Positions 38,560 to 52,234 are shown, counted from the first letter of the stretch. The stretch is DNA of 64,000 bases from Aegilops tauschii subsp. strangulata (GCF_002575655.3 NC_053040.3:364310267-364374266), one strand, 5' to 3'. The notes: a model not told the origin generated them from the letters alone. Program-made: numbers and translations.

Positions 38560-40289
38560 TGGAGGAAATATGCCCTAGAGGCAATAATAAAGTTATTATT
38601 TATTTCCTTATTTCATGATAAATGTTTATTATTCATGCTAGAATTGTATTAACCGGAAACTTAGTACATGTGTGAATACATAGACAAAACAAAGTGTCCC
38701 TAGTATGCCTCTACTTGACTAGCTCGTTTATCAAAGATGGTTATGTTTCCTAACCATAGACATGTGTTGTCATTTGATGAACGGGATCACATCATTAGGA
38801 GAATGATGTGATGGACAAGACCCATTCGTTAGGTTAGCATTATGATCGTTACAGTTTCATTGCTACTGCTTTCTTCATGACTTATACATGTTCCTCAGAC
38901 TATGAGATTATGCAACTTCCGAATACTAGAGGAACACCTTGTGTGGTATCAAACGTCACAACGTAACTGGGTGATTATAAAGATGCTCTTCAGGTGTCTC
39001 CGATCGTGTTTGTTGTGTTAGCATAGATCGAGATTAGGATTTGTCACTCTGATTGTCGGAGAGGTATCTGTGGACCCACTCGGTAATGCGCATTACTATA
39101 AGCCTTGCAAGCAATGTGACTAATGAGTTAGTTGCGGGATGATGTATTACGGAACGAGTAAAGAGACTTGCCGGTAACGAGATTGAACTAGGTATTGAGA
39201 TACCGACGATCGAATCTCGGGCAAGTAACATACCGATGATAAAGCGAACAACGTATGTTGTTATGCGGTTTGACCGATAAAGATCTTCGTAGAATATGTA
39301 GGAGAAAATATGAGCATCCAGGTTCCGCTATTGGTTATTGACCGGAGACATGTCTCGGTCATGTCTACATAGTTCTCGAACCCGTAGGGTCCGCACGCTT
39401 AACGTTCGGTGACGATTTGTATTATGAGTTTATGTGTTTTGATGTACCGAAGATAGTTCTGAGTCCCGGATGAGACCAAGGACATGGCGAGGAGTCTCGA
39501 AATGGTAGAGACATAAAGATCGATATATTGGACGACTATATTCGGATATCAGAAAGGTTCCGAGTGATTCAGGTGTTTTTCGGAGTACCGGAGAGTTACG
39601 GGAATTAGTATTGGGCCTTAATGGGTCATACGGGAAAGGAGAGAAAGGCCTCAAAGGGTGGCCGCACCCCTCCCCATGGACTGGTCGGAATTTGACTAGG
39701 GAGGGGGGCGCCCCCTTCCTTCCTTCTCCTTCTCCCTTCCCTTTTTCCTATTCCATGTGGGAGGAGGAATCCTACTAGGACTAGGGAGTCCTAGTAGGAC
39801 TCCACACTTGGGCGCGCCCTGTGAGGGCCGACCTCCTCCTCCCTCCATCCTTTATATCCGTGGCCAGGGGGCACCCCATAGACACACAAGTTGATCATTG
39901 ATCTCTCTTAGCCGTGTGCGGTGCCCCCCTCCACCATAATCCACCTCGGTCATATCGTAGCGGTGCTTAGGCGAAGCCCTGCGTCGGTAGCTTCATCAAC
40001 ACCGTCACCACACCGTCATGCTGACGAAGCTCTTCCCCGAAGCTCTACTGGATCGTGAGTTCGCGGGACGTCACCGAGCTGAACGTGTGCTGAACGCGGA
40101 GGTGCCGTACGTTCGGTACTGAGGATCGGTCAATCGTGAAGACGTACGAGTACATCAACCGCGTTGTCATAACGCTTCCGCTTACGGTCTACGAGGGTAC
40201 GTAGACGACACTCTCCCCTCTCGTTGCTATGCATCACCATGATCTTGCGTGTGCGTAGGAAAATTTTGAAATTACTACGTTCCCCAACA
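38560..40289 (+). repeat. Middle LTR of Copia array
   Basis: 1730 bp, starting TGGAGGAAATATGCC (the usual TGAAGG has one change) and ending CCCCAACA, followed by a primer-binding site. Duplicate of 1196-2925. Confidence 0.93.
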
Positions 40290-40307
40290 GTGGCATCCGA
40301 GCCAGGT
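40290..40307 (+). other. Primer-binding site, second internal domain
   Basis: GTGGCATCCGAGCCAGG directly after the middle LTR. Confidence 0.75.
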
Positions 40308-43300
40308 TTATGCGTAGATGTTATATGCACGAGTAGAACAGAAGTAAGTTGGGGGTGATACAAGTCATACTGCTTACCGGCATGTTATACTTTGGTTCGG
40401 CGGTATTGTCGGATGAAGCGGCCCGGACCGACATTACGCGTACGCTTATGCGAGACTGGTTCTACCGACGTGCTTCGCACACAGGTGGCTGGCGGGTGTC
40501 AGTTTCTCCAACTTTAGTTGAACAAAGTGTGACTACGCCCGGTCCTTGTTGAAGGTTAAAACAACACTAACTTGATGAAATATCGTTGTGGTTTTGATGC
40601 GTAGGTAAGAACGGTTCTTGCTCAGCCCGTAGCAGTCACGTAAAACTTGCAACAACAAAATAGAGGACGTCTAACTTGTTTTTGCAGGACATGTTGTGAT
40701 GTGATATGGTCAAGACATTATGCTATATTTTATTGTATGAGATGATCATGTTTTGTAACCGAGTTATCGGCAACTGGCAGGAGCCATATGGTTGTCGCTT
40801 TATTGTATGAAATGCAATCGCCATGTAATTGCTTTACTTTATCACTAAGCGGTAGCGATAGTCGTAGAAGCAATAGTTGGCGAGACGACAACGATGCTAC
40901 GATGGAGATCAAGTTGTCGCGCCGGTGATAATGGTGATCATGACGGTGCTTTGGAGATGGAGATCAAAGGCACAAGATGATGATGGCCATATCATATCAC
41001 TTATATTGATTGCATGTGATGTTTATCTTTTATGCATCTTATTTTGCTTAGATCGACAGTAGCATTATAAGATGATCTCTCACTAAATTTCAAGGTATAA
41101 GTGTTCTCCCTGAGTATGCACCGTTGACAAAGTTCGTCGTGCCGAGACACCACATGATGATCGGGTGTGATAAGCTCAACGTTCTTGTACAACGGGTGCA
41201 AGCCAGTTTTGCACACGCAGAATACTCGGGTTAAACTTGACGAGCCTAGCATATGCAGATATGGCCTCGGAACACTGAGACCGAAAGGTCGAACGTGAAT
41301 CATATAGTAGATATGATCAACATAGTGATGGTCACCATTGAAAACTACTCCATTTCACGTGATGATCGGATATGGTTTAGTTGATTTGGATCACGTGATC
41401 ACTTAGATGATAAGAGAGATGTCTATCTAAGTGGGAGTTCTTAATTAATATGATTAATTGAACTTCAATTTATCATGAACTTAGTCCTGGTAGTATTAGC
41501 ATATCTATGTTGTAGATCAATAGCTCGCGTTTAGCTCCCCTGTTTTAATTTTGATATGTTCCTAGAGAAAACTAACTTGAAAGATGTTAGTAGCAATGAT
41601 GCGGATTGGATCCGTGATCTGAGGATTATCCTCATTGTTGCACAGAAGAATTATGTCCTTGATGCACCGCTAGGTGACAGACCTATTGCAGGAGCAGATG
41701 CAGATGTTATGAACGTTTAACAAAGCTCGGTATGATGACTACTTGATAGTTTAGTGGACCATGCTTTACGGCTTAGAACCGGGACTTCAAAAATGTTTTG
41801 AACGCCACGGAGCATGTAAGATGTTCCAAGAGTTGAAATTGGTATTTCATACTCATGCCCGTGTCGAGAGGTATGAGACCTCTGACAGTACTTTGCCTAC
41901 AAGATGGAGGAGAATAGCTCAACTAGTGAGCATGTAGTCAGATTGTCTGGGTACTACAATTGCTTGAATCAAGTGGGAGTTAATCTTCCAGATAAGATAG
42001 TAATTGACAAAGTTCTCTAGTCACTATCACCAAGTTATTAGAACTTCGTGATGAACTATAATATGCAAGGGATGACGACAACAATTCCCATGCTCTTCGC
42101 GATGCTAAAATCGGCGAAGGTAGAAATCAAGAAAAACATCAAGTGTTGATGGTTGACAAGACCACTAGTTTCAAGAAAAAGGGCAAAGGGAAGAAGGAGA
42201 ACTTCAAGAAGAACAACAAGCAAGTTGCTGCTCAAGTGAAGAAGCCCAAGTCTGGACCTAAGCCTGAGACTAAGTGCTTCTACTGCAAAGGGACTGGTCA
42301 CTGGAAGCGGAACTACCCCAAGTATTTGGAGGATAAGAAGGATGGCAAAGTGAACAAGCTATATTTGATATACATGTTATTGATGTGTACATTACTAGTG
42401 TTTATAGCAACCCCTCGGTATTTGATACTGGTTCAGTTGCTAAGAGAAGTAACTCGAAACGGGAGTTGCAGAATGAACAGAGACTAGTTAAGGGTGAAGT
42501 GACGATGTGTGTTGGAAGTGGTTCCAAGATTGATATGATCATCATCGCACTCTACTTATACTTTCGGGATTAGTGTTGAACCTAAATAAATGTTATTTGG
42601 TGTTTGTGTTAAGCATGAATATGATTTGATCATGTTTATTGCAATACATTTATTCATTTAAAAGAAGAGAATAATTGTTATTCTGTTTACATGAATAAAA
42701 CCTTTGATGGTCATACACCCAATAAAAATAGTTTGTTGGATCTTGATCTTAGTGATACACATATTCATAATATTGATGCCAAAAGATGCAAAGTTAATAA
42801 TGATAGTGCAACTTATTTGTGGCACTGCCGTTTAGGTCATATTGGTGTAAAGCGCATGAAGAAACTCCGTGCTGATGGGCTTTTGGAATCACTTTATTAT
42901 GAATCACTTGATGCTTGCGAACCATGCCTCACGGGCAAGATGACTAAGACTCCGTTCTCCGAAACAATGGAGCAAGCAACAAACTTGTTGGAAATAATAC
43001 ATACTGATGTATACGGTCCGATGAGTGTTGAGGCTCACGGCGGGTATCGTTATTTTCTTACCTTCACAGATGATTTGAGCGGATATGGGCATATCTACTT
43101 GATGAAACATAAGTCTCAAACATTTGAAAAGTTCAAATAAATTTCAGAGTGAAGTGCAAAATCATCATAACAAGAAAATAAAGTTTCTACGATCTGATCG
43201 CAGAAACGAATATTTGAGTTACGGGTTTGGTCTTCAATTAAAATAATGTGGAATAGTTTCACAAACTCATGCCACCTGGAATGCCATAGCGTAATGGTGT

Positions 43301-45338
43301 GTCCGAACGTCATAACCGTACTTTATTAAGATATGGTACAATCTAGGATGTCTCTTGCCGATTTACCACTATCGTTTTGGGGTTATGCATTAGAGACAGT
43401 TGCATTCACGATTAATAGGGCACCATCTAAATCCGTTGAGATGACACCATATGAACTGTGGTTTGGCAAGAAACCCAAGTTGTCGTTTCTTAAAGTTTGG
43501 GACTGCGATGCTTATGTGAAAAAGTTTCGACCTGATAAGCTCGAACCCAAATCGGAAAAATTGCGTCTTCATAGGATACCCAAAGGAGACTGTTGGGTAC
43601 ACCTTCTATCACAGATCCGAAGGCAAGATATTCATTGCTAAGAATGGATCCTTTCTAGAGAAGGAGTTTCTCTCGAAAGAAGTGAGTGGGAGGAAAGTAG
43701 AACTTGATGAGGCAATTGTACCTGCTCCCGAATTGGAAAATTGTTCATCACAGAAATCAGCTCCAGTGATGCCTACACCAATTAGTGAGGAAGATTAATG
43801 ATGATGATCATGAAACTTCAAGATCAAGTTACTACCGAACCTCGTAGGTCAACCAGAGTATGTTCCGCACCAGAGTGGTACGGTAATCCTGTTCTGGAGG
43901 TCATGTTACTTGACCATGACAAACCTACGAACTATGAGGAAGCGATGATGAGCCCAGATTCCGCAAAATGGTTTAAGGCCATGAAATCTGAGATGGGATC
44001 CATGTATGAGAACAAAGTATGAACTTTGGTTGACTTGCCCTATGATCGGCAAGCCATTCAGAATAAATGGATCATCAAGAGGAAGACGGACGCTGATAGT
44101 AGTGTCACTATCTACAAAGCTCGAATTGTCGGAAAAAAGAGTTTTCGACAAGTTCAAGGTGTTGACTACGTGACTACGTTGAGATTTTCTCACTCGCAGC
44201 GATGCTTAAGTCTGTCTGAATCATGTTAGCACTTGCCACATTTGATGAAATCTGGCAAATGGATGTCAAAACTACATTCCTTAATGGATTTCTTAAAGAA
44301 GATTGTATATGATGCAACCAGAAGGTTTTGTCGATCCTAAAGGTACTAACAAAATGTGCAAGCTCCAGCGATCCATCTATGGACTGGTGCAAGCATCTCG
44401 GAGTTGGAATATACGCTTTGATGAGTTGATCAAAGCTTATAGTTTTATACAGACTTGCGGTGAAGCCTGTATTTACAAGAAAGTGAGTGGGAGCACTACA
44501 ACATTTCTGATAAATATATGTGAATGACATATTGTTGATCGAAAATAATGTAGAATTTTCTGGAAAGCATAAAAGAGTATTTGAAAGGAGTTTTTCAAAG
44601 AAAGACCTCGGTGAAGCTGCTTACATATTGAGCATCAAGATCTATAGAGATAGATCAAGACGCTTGATATGTTTTTTCAATGAGTACATACCTTGAGAAG
44701 ATTTTGAAGTAGTTCAAAATGGAACAGTCAAAGAGAGAGTTCTTGCCTGTGTTACAAGGTGTGAAAGTGAGTAAAACTCAAGGCCCGACCACGACAGAAG
44801 ATAGAAAGAGAATGAAAGTCATTCCCTATGTCTCAACCATAGGTTCTATAAAGTATGCCATGCCGTGTACCAGATCTATTGTATACCCTACACTGAGTTG
44901 GCAGGGGAGTACAATAGTGATCTAGGAGTAGATCACTGAATAGCGGTCAAAATTGTCCTTAGTCGAATAAGGATATGTTTCTCGATTATGGAGGTGACAA
45001 AAGGTTCGTCGTAAGGGGTTACGCCGATGCAAGTTTTGACACTGATCCAGATGACTCTAAGTCTCAATCTGGATACATATTGAAAATGGGAGCAATTAGC
45101 TAAAGTAGCTCCGTGCAGAGCATTGTAGACATAGAAATTTGCAAAATACATACGGATCTGTATTTGGCAGACCTGTTGACTAAACTTCTCTCACAAGCAA
45201 AACATGATCACACCTTAGTACTCTTTAGGTGTTAATCACATGGCGATGTGAACTAGATTACTGACTCTAGTAAACCCTTTGAGTGTTGGCCACATGGCGA
45301 TGTGAACTAGATTATTGACTCTAGTGCAAGTGGGAGAC
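40290..45338 (+). pseudogene. BARE-like Copia gag-pol, second internal domain of array, broken
   Basis: Duplicate of 2926-7968. Gag zinc-knuckle frame at 42143-42487 (last Cys changed to Tyr), protease DTG in 42385-42573, HHCC/integrase start at 42691-43140, integrase at 43333-43641, linker at 43798-44022. RT pieces are at 44026-44229 and 44303-44527, with an extra 1-base loss near 44303 relative to the copy at 6936. An RNase H remnant follows to about 45200. It shares with copy 1 the 6-bp insertion near 44166 and the stop ending the frame at 43140. The polypurine tract is 45329-45338. Confidence 0.92.
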
Positions 45339-47058
45339 TGAAGGAAATATGCCCTAGAGGCAATAATAAAGTTATTATTTATTTCCTTATTTCATGATAA
45401 ATGTTTATATTCATGCTAGAATTGTATTAACCGGAAACTTAGTACATGTGTGAATACATAGACAAAACAAAGTGTCCCTAGTATCCCTCTACTTGACTAG
45501 CTCGTTTATCAAAGATGGTTATGTTTCCTAACCATAGACATGTGTTGTCATTTGATGAACGGGATCACATCATTAGGAGAATGATGTGATGGACAAGACC
45601 CATTCGTTACGTTAGCATTATGATCGTTACAGTTTCATTGCTACTGCTTTCTTCATGACTTATACATGTTCCTCAGACTATGAGATTATGCAACTCCCGA
45701 ATACCAGAGGAACACCTTGTGTGGTATCAAACGTCACAACGTAACTGGGTGATTATAAAGATGCTCTACAGGTGTCTCCGATAGTGTTTGTTGTGTTGGC
45801 ATAGATCGAGATTAGGATTTGTCACTCCGATTGTCGGAGAGGTATCTCTGGGCCCTCTCGGTAATGCACATCACTATAAGCCTTGCAAGCAATGTGACTA
45901 ATGAGTTAGTTGCGGGATGATGTATTACGGAACGAGTAAAGAGACTTGCCGGTAACGAGATTGAACTAGGTATTGAGATACCGACGATCGAATCTCGGGC
46001 AAGTAACATACCGATGATAAAGGGAACAACGTATGTTGTTATGCGGTTTGACCGATAAAGATCTTCGTAGAATATGTAGGAGCCAATATGAGCATCCAGG
46101 TTCCGCTATTGGTTATTGACCGCAGACGTGTCTCGGTCATGTCTACATAGTTCTCGAACTCGTAGGGTCCGCACGCTTAACATTCGGTGACGATTTGTAT
46201 TATGAGTTTATGTGTTTTGATGTACCTAAGGTAGTTCGGAGTCTGGGATGAGACCGGGGACATGATAAGGAGTCTCGAAATGGTCGAGACGTAAAGATCG
46301 ATATATTGGACGACTATATTCGGATATCGGAAAGGTTCCGAGTGGTTCGGATATTTTTTGGAGTACCGGAGAGTTACGGGAATTCGTATTGGGCCTTACG
46401 GAAAGGAGAGAAAGGCCTCAAAGGGTGGCCGCACCCCTCCCCATGGACTGGTCCGAATTGGACAAGGGAGGGGGGCACCCCCTTCATTCCTTCTCCTTCT
46501 CCCTTCCCTTTTTCCTATTCCATGTGGGAGGAGGAATCCTACTATAGGACTAGGGAGTCCTAGTAGGACTCCACACTTGGGCACGCCCTGTGAGGGCCGA
46601 CCTCCTCCTCCCTCCATCCTTTATATACGTGGCCAAGGGGCACCCCATAGACACACAAGTTGATCATTGATCTCTCTTAGCCATGTGCGGTGCCCCCCTC
46701 CACCATAATCCACCTCGGTCATATCGTAGCGGTGCTTAGGCGAAGCCCTGCGTCGGTAGCTTCATCGACACCGTCACCACGCCGTCATGCTGACGAAGCT
46801 CTTCCCCAAAGCTCTACTGGATCGTGAGAGCGCGGGACGTCACCGAGCTGAACGTGTGCTGAACGCGGAGGTGCCGTATGTTCGGTACTGAGGATCAGTC
46901 AATCGTGAAGATGTATGACTACATCAACCGTGTTGTCATAACGCTTCTGCTTACGGTCTATGAGGGTACGTAGACGACACTCTCCCCTCTCATTTCTATG
47001 CATCACCATGATCTTGCGTGTGCGTAGGAAAATTTTAAAATTACTACGTTCCCCAACA
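45339..47058 (+). repeat. Right-end LTR of Copia array (copy 2)
   Basis: 1720 bp from TGAAGGAAAT to CCCCAACA, followed by the AATCA duplication. Counterpart of 7969-9692. Confidence 0.93.
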
Positions 47059-47063
47059 AATCA
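47059..47063. other. Target-site duplication AATCA, right
   Basis: Pairs with 31800-31804. Confidence 0.9.
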
Positions 47064-49024
47064 TTATGTTGTCTTCCTTGTCCAACATCAACAATTTTGG
47101 CATATAATATTTTGATGGGGGCTCACAATCACAAAAGATTTCCAAGATAGTGTATTTGCATGTGGAAGTTCTCTTCCTTCTACTAATCATTCATGAATTG
47201 CTTGTATGACCAGTATTGTGATTGTCAAGCCTCAAAAGATTTCACTTTCTAAACCCAATGTGAAGCTACCACTAGGCATGATATGAACATATAATTTCAA
47301 CTTCATGATATTCAGTTCATTCACAATTTACTCATAGGATATAAGTGAAGCACAAGAGTAAATGACAAACTACTAGAAAAAGATATAAGTGAAGATCAAA
47401 CGAGTAGTTTATGTAAATGGGTAGCCATTTGAGGACTCTCTTTTATTTGAAACTTTTAGATATAAGTATTTTATTAAAATAGCAAGCAAAACAAAATAAA
47501 AAATGACATCCCAAGAATAGCACACATCATGTGAAGAAGCAAAAACTTAGGCTCAACCAATACTAACCGATAATTGTTGAAGAAGAAAGGTGGGATGCCT
47601 ACCAGGGCATCCCCAAGCTTAGATGCTTGAGACTTCTTAGAATATTAACTTGGGATGCCTTGGGCATCCCCAAGCTTGAGTTTTGTGTCTCCTTAATTCC
47701 TCTCATTTCACGGTTTCCTTAAATCTCAAAAGCTTTATCCACACAAAACTCAGTAAGAACTCATGAGATAAGTTAGTATAAACCAATGCAAAAACCTTAT
47801 CATTCTCTACTGTAGCAAATCACAAAAATTATTATTCAACATTGCATACTAAATGCCTCTGCATATTTAATACTCCTATCCTCAAATAGAATCATTAAAC
47901 AAGCAAACATATGCAAACAATGCAAATATAACAGCAATCTGCCAAAACAGTCCAGTCTGTAAAGAATGCAAGATTCATCATACTTATTCAACTTAAAAAA
48001 TTCTTAAAATTTAACACACTGTAGAAAATATATCAGAGCTTGTTGTGCAAAAAGTTTCAACTTTTTATCACATTCTGACTTTTCTCGGGAATTTTTGCAA
48101 CAGTGATAAACTTTTTGTTTTGAAATAGCAACTCATATACTTGCAAAATAAGCATGGTAAAGGCTATCCTTAACATTTTTATTGAAAATAAAGATGCAAA
48201 ACATTATTATAAATAACAGCAAGCAAATCCTAACAAAACAAAATGACACTCCAAGCAAAACACATATCATGTGACGAAAAAAAATGTAGCTCCAAATGAG
48301 GTTACCGATAATGTTGGAGACGAAAGAGGGGATGCCTTCCGGGGCATCCCCAAGCTTAGTTGCTTGGATCTTCCTTGAATATTACCTTGGGGTGCCTTGG
48401 GCATCCCCAAGCATAGGGTCTTGTCACTCCTTATTCTCCTCACATCGACATCTCACCCAAAACTTGAAAACTTCAATCACACAAAACTTAACGGAACTTC
48501 GTGAGATAGGTTAGTATGATAAAGAGCAAACCATTTCACTTTGGTATTGTCAAAGACAAGATTCATAATTGTTTCCACACAATGCCTACTGTAGCATATC
48601 ATTTCCACAATTTATATTGAGCAATATAAGCCATAGAAACTAGAAAACAAGCAAACTATGCATTGAAAACAAAATGTGTCAAAAACAGAACAGTCTGTAG
48701 TAATTTGTACTCCAACCATACTTCTGCTACTCCAAAAATTCTGAAATATTAGGAAAACGTAGGGAATTTGTATATCTATCACCTGTAAAACATTCAGATC
48801 AAAAGCACGTTCCAATGAATTTTCAAAATTCCCGGACTGAGTGCAAACGTTTCTGTTTTTGCACAGATTCAAGTCAACTATCATCCACACTATCCCAAAG
48901 GCTTTTACTTGGCACTTTATTGAAACAAAATAAACAAAACATGATTACTACAGTAGCATAATCATGTGAACACATAAAAACAGTAGGGGTAAATGTTGGG
49001 TTGTCTCCCAACAAGCGCTTTTCC

Positions 49025-49660
49025 TTAATGCCTTTTAGCTAGGCATGATGATTTCAATGATGCTCGCATAAAAGATAAGTATTGAAACATAAAGAGAGCA
49101 TCATGAAGCATACGACTAGCACATTTAAGTCTAACCCACTTCCTATGCATATGGATTTTGTGAGCAAACAATTTATGGGAACAAGAATCAACTAGCATAG
49201 GAAGGCAAAACAAGTGCAGCTTCAAAACTTTCAACATAAAGAGAGGAAACTTGATATTATTGCAATTTATATAAGCATATGTTCCTCCCTCATAATAATT
49301 TTCAGTGGCATCAAGAATGAATTCAACAATATAACTATCACATAAAGCATTCTTTTCATGATCCACAAGCATAGAAAATTTATTACTCTCCACATAAGCA
49401 AATCTCTTCTCATTCATAGTAGTGGGAGCAAATTCAACAAAATAACTATCATGTGATTGAAAATTAAAATCATGATGACAAGTTTCATGGTTATCATTAT
49501 TCAATATAACATACATGTCATCACCATAATCATCATAGATAGCAACCTTTTTCTCAAAGTCAATTGAAGGCTCATCCAAAATGGTGGATCCATCATTAAA
49601 TGAAGTCATGACCTCTCCGAATCCACTTTCATCATTATAATCATCATAAATAGAAGGCAT
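49025..49660 (-). CDS. 211-aa ORF of non-autonomous LTR element (copy 2), unknown function
   Basis: Encodes the same 211-residue protein as 11659-12294: an acidic Tyr/Asp-rich N-terminal half, and a hydrophobic, Cys/His-containing and finally basic C-terminal third. It lies downstream of the 83-aa ORF in the same direction, in the gag position of the element. I see no catalytic motif and no family I can name. An open frame of this length in AT-rich DNA, next to a badly decayed neighbourhood, suggests that it was constrained until recently. Two near-identical copies from a recent duplication do not count as independent evidence. Confidence 0.6.
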   Translation of the reverse strand: MPSIYDDYNDESGFGEVMTSFNDGSTILDEPSIDFEKKVAIYDDYGDDMYVILNNDNHETCHHDFNFQSHDSYFVEFAPTTMNEKRFAYVESNKFSMLVDHEKNALCDSYIVEFILDATENYYEGGTYAYINCNNIKFPLFMLKVLKLHLFCLPMLVDSCSHKLFAHKIHMHRKWVRLKCASRMLHDALFMFQYLSFMRASLKSSCLAKRH

Positions 49661-49678
49661 GCTACCATTATAACAAAT

Positions 49679-49930
49679 TTACACATCAAATCTTAGGGGA
49701 CTAAAAATATCATCTTCATCAAACATAGCATCCCCAAGCTTATGGCTTTGCATATCATTAGCATCATGGATATTCAAAGAATTCATACTAACAACATTGT
49801 AATCATGCTCATCATTTATGCCAAACATTCTATTGAATTCTTCTTCTATCAATTGAGCACAATTTTCCTTTCCATCATCTTCACGAAAGATATGATAAAG
49901 ATGAACAATATGATGCAACCTCAATTCCAT
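49679..49930 (-). CDS. 83-aa ORF upstream of the 211-aa ORF, unknown function
   Basis: Starts MELRLHHIVHLYHIF and is acidic in its second half (ending GDAMFDEDDIFSPLRFDV). It is the first ORF after the primer-binding site on the element's coding strand and is separated from the 211-aa ORF by about 18 bp and stop codons. The two may once have been one reading frame. The copy 1 counterpart carries a stop. Function unknown. Confidence 0.5.
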   Translation of the reverse strand: MELRLHHIVHLYHIFREDDGKENCAQLIEEEFNRMFGINDEHDYNVVSMNSLNIHDANDMQSHKLGDAMFDEDDIFSPLRFDV

Positions 49931-50025
49931 TTTTTACTTTTCTTTTTATAAACCAAACTAGTGATAAAACAAGAAACTAAAAAATTCAATTGCAAGATCT
50001 AAAGATATACCTTCACGCACTCACC

Positions 50026-50043
50026 TCCCCGGCAATGGCGCCA
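50026..50043 (-). other. Primer-binding site of Gypsy-like element, copy 2
   Basis: The reverse complement is TGGCGCCATTGCCGGGGA, 10 nt inside the LTR at 50054. Confidence 0.75.
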
Positions 50044-50053
50044 GAAAAGAGCT

Positions 50054-51644
50054 TGATGTCTACTATGCAACTTTATTCTTGTAGACTCGTGTTGGGCCTC
50101 CAAGCGCAGAGTTTGTAGGACAGTAGCAATTTTCCCTCAAGTGGATGACCTAAGGTTTATCAATCCGTGGGAGGTGTAGGATGAAGATGGTCTCTCTCGA
50201 ACAACCCTGCAACCAAGTACAAGAAATCTCTTGTGTCCCCAACACACCGAATACAATGGAAAATTGTATAGGTGCACTAGTTCGGCGAAGAGATGGTGAT
50301 AGAAGTGTAATATTGATGGTAGAAATATATTTTTATAATCTTAATAAATAAAAACAGCAAGGTAGCAAATAGTAAACGGGCACAAAAAGGGTATTGCAAT
50401 GCTTAGAAACAAGGCCTAGGGTCCGTAGTTTCGCTAGTGCAATCTCTCAACAATGCTAATATAATTGGATCACATAACCATCTCTCAACGTGCAACGAAG
50501 AATCACTCCAAGGTTCTTATCTAGCGGAGAACATAAGAATAAATTATTTGTAGGGTACGAAACCACCTCAAAGCTATTCTTTCCGTTTGATCTATTCAAG
50601 AGTTTGTACTAAAATAACACAAAGCTATTCTTTTCGTTCGTCTATCCTAGAGTTCGTACTAAAATAACACCAAAGCAAATTCATGTTCATAATACTCAAT
50701 CCAACACAAAGAACTTGAAAGAGTGCCCCAAGATTTCTACCGGAGAAACAAAACAAGAACGTGCATCAACCCCTATGCATAGATTATCCCAATGTCACCT
50801 CGGGAATCCGCGAGTTGAGTGCCAAAACATATATCAAGTGAATCAATACAATACCCCATTGTCACCACGAGTATTCAATTGCAAGACATATATCAAGTGC
50901 TCTCAAATCCATAAAAGTATTCAATCCGATAAAACAAAATCTCAAAGGGAAAACTCAATTCATCACGAGATAGAGAGGGGAAAACACCATATGATCCGAC
51001 TATATTAACAAAGCCCGCGATACATCAAGATCGTGACATCTCAAGAACACGAGAGAAAGAGAGAGATTAAACACATAGCTACTGGTATCAACCCTCAGCC
51101 CCGAGGGTGGACTACTCTCTCCTCATCGTGGCGGCCGCCGGGATGATGAAGACGGCCACTGATGATGATCTCCCCCTCCGGTAGGGTACCGGAACAGGGT
51201 ATAGATTGGTTTCTCGTGGCTATAGAGCCTTGCGGCGGAGGAACTTCTGATCCAGGGCTACCCCGAGGGTTATTTGAATATATGAGAATTTATAGGGCGA
51301 AGAGGGGGTGCGGGAGGCCACCGAGGTGGGCACAACCCACCTGGGCGCGCCCTGGTGGGTTGTGCCCCCCTCGGGGCACCCCCAGGTGCTTCCCTTGTCC
51401 ACTGGTGGTCTTCTGGTCCATAAGAAATCCAAAAAAAGTTTCGCGGTGTTTGGACTCCGTTTGATATTGATTTCCTGCGATGTAAAAACAAGCAAAAAAA
51501 CAATAACTGGCCCTGGGTACTGGGTCAATAGGTTAGTCCCAAAAAATGATATAAAGTTGCTATAAAATGATTGTAAAACATCCAAGAATGATAATATATT
51601 AGCATGAATACTTCATAAATTATAGATACGTTGGAGACGTACCA
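50054..51644 (-). repeat. 5' LTR (minus strand) of Gypsy-like element, copy 2
   Basis: 1591 bp from TGATGTCTACTATGCAAC to GACGTACCA. Counterpart of 12688-14279. Confidence 0.9.
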
Positions 51645-52234
51645 AGCAACAAGCCAGAAGACCCCTTCAGGAGCTCCAGGAGATCGTGCTTAGAGTGCCG
51701 TATAGCACTATACGTTTTCGAACTTTTTGGTAACTTGTTGCGAAAGGGGAGAAAGTGTATAGATCATAGGCTTCGGGAGAGAGTGCCTCTTGTTTTTTGT
51801 TGGTTTCTTTGCCTTGCTACTCTTGCTACCTTTGGTCGTTTGGTTGTTTGATCCCTATGCTATATTTGTGTTATGCTCGTGAGGTACTTATGTGATTGTG
51901 TGTTTGATCATATGATGCTCAATGTGTGCTTGCATGGTTATATCTATGTTATGTTTGTGTATGATCAATCACTTGTATCCTTGGTGATGAGTGCATGTTA
52001 TTTAACTCTTATCATTTTGAGCGCTCCACCAAGATGTATGTGACATGGAAGAGTGACTCATGATCCTAATCAATTGTGCTTTTTCATTCAAAAGCAAATT
52101 TTAAATAATGCACCAATTTAGGTGGAGCTCTTGCTTATCACATACTTCTCAAAGCGACGATGTATTTCATTCATATTATCATTTCTCGAAGCTTTGATCT
52201 ATATGTTGTCATCAATTACCAAAAATGGGGAGGT
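51645..52234 (+). mobile_element. 3' end of Copia-type internal domain, copy 2
   Basis: Resumes the element interrupted at 29174. The first five bases AGCAA are the probable TSD partner of AGGAA. It ends in the polypurine tract AAAAATGGGGAGGT. Confidence 0.78.

Larger units (their letters stand above)
31805..47058 (+). mobile_element. Three-LTR tandem BARE-like Copia array
   Basis: The order is LTR (31805-33532), internal (33533-38559), LTR (38560-40289), internal (40290-45338), LTR (45339-47058), flanked by a single AATCA duplication. This is expected after unequal recombination between LTRs of sister copies. The right part of the same array appears at 1-9692. Confidence 0.94.
47059..50053 (-). 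mobile_element. Gypsy-like interior (right of nested array), copy 2
   Basis: Counterpart of 9693-12687 with about six substitutions. It carries the two small ORFs, the GGCATCCC hairpins and the primer-binding site at 50026-50043. No pol domain. Confidence 0.85.
29175..51644 (-). mobile_element. Non-autonomous Gypsy-like LTR element, split by Copia array
   Basis: Full element: LTR 29175-30785, interior 30786-31804 and 47064-50053, LTR 50054-51644. About 7.2 kb remain once the nested array is removed. Flanks are AGGAA (29170-29174) and AGCAA (51645-51649), a target-site duplication with one mismatch. No pol domain is visible. The two LTRs differ clearly, so the insertion is older than the segmental duplication. 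Confidence 0.87.
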
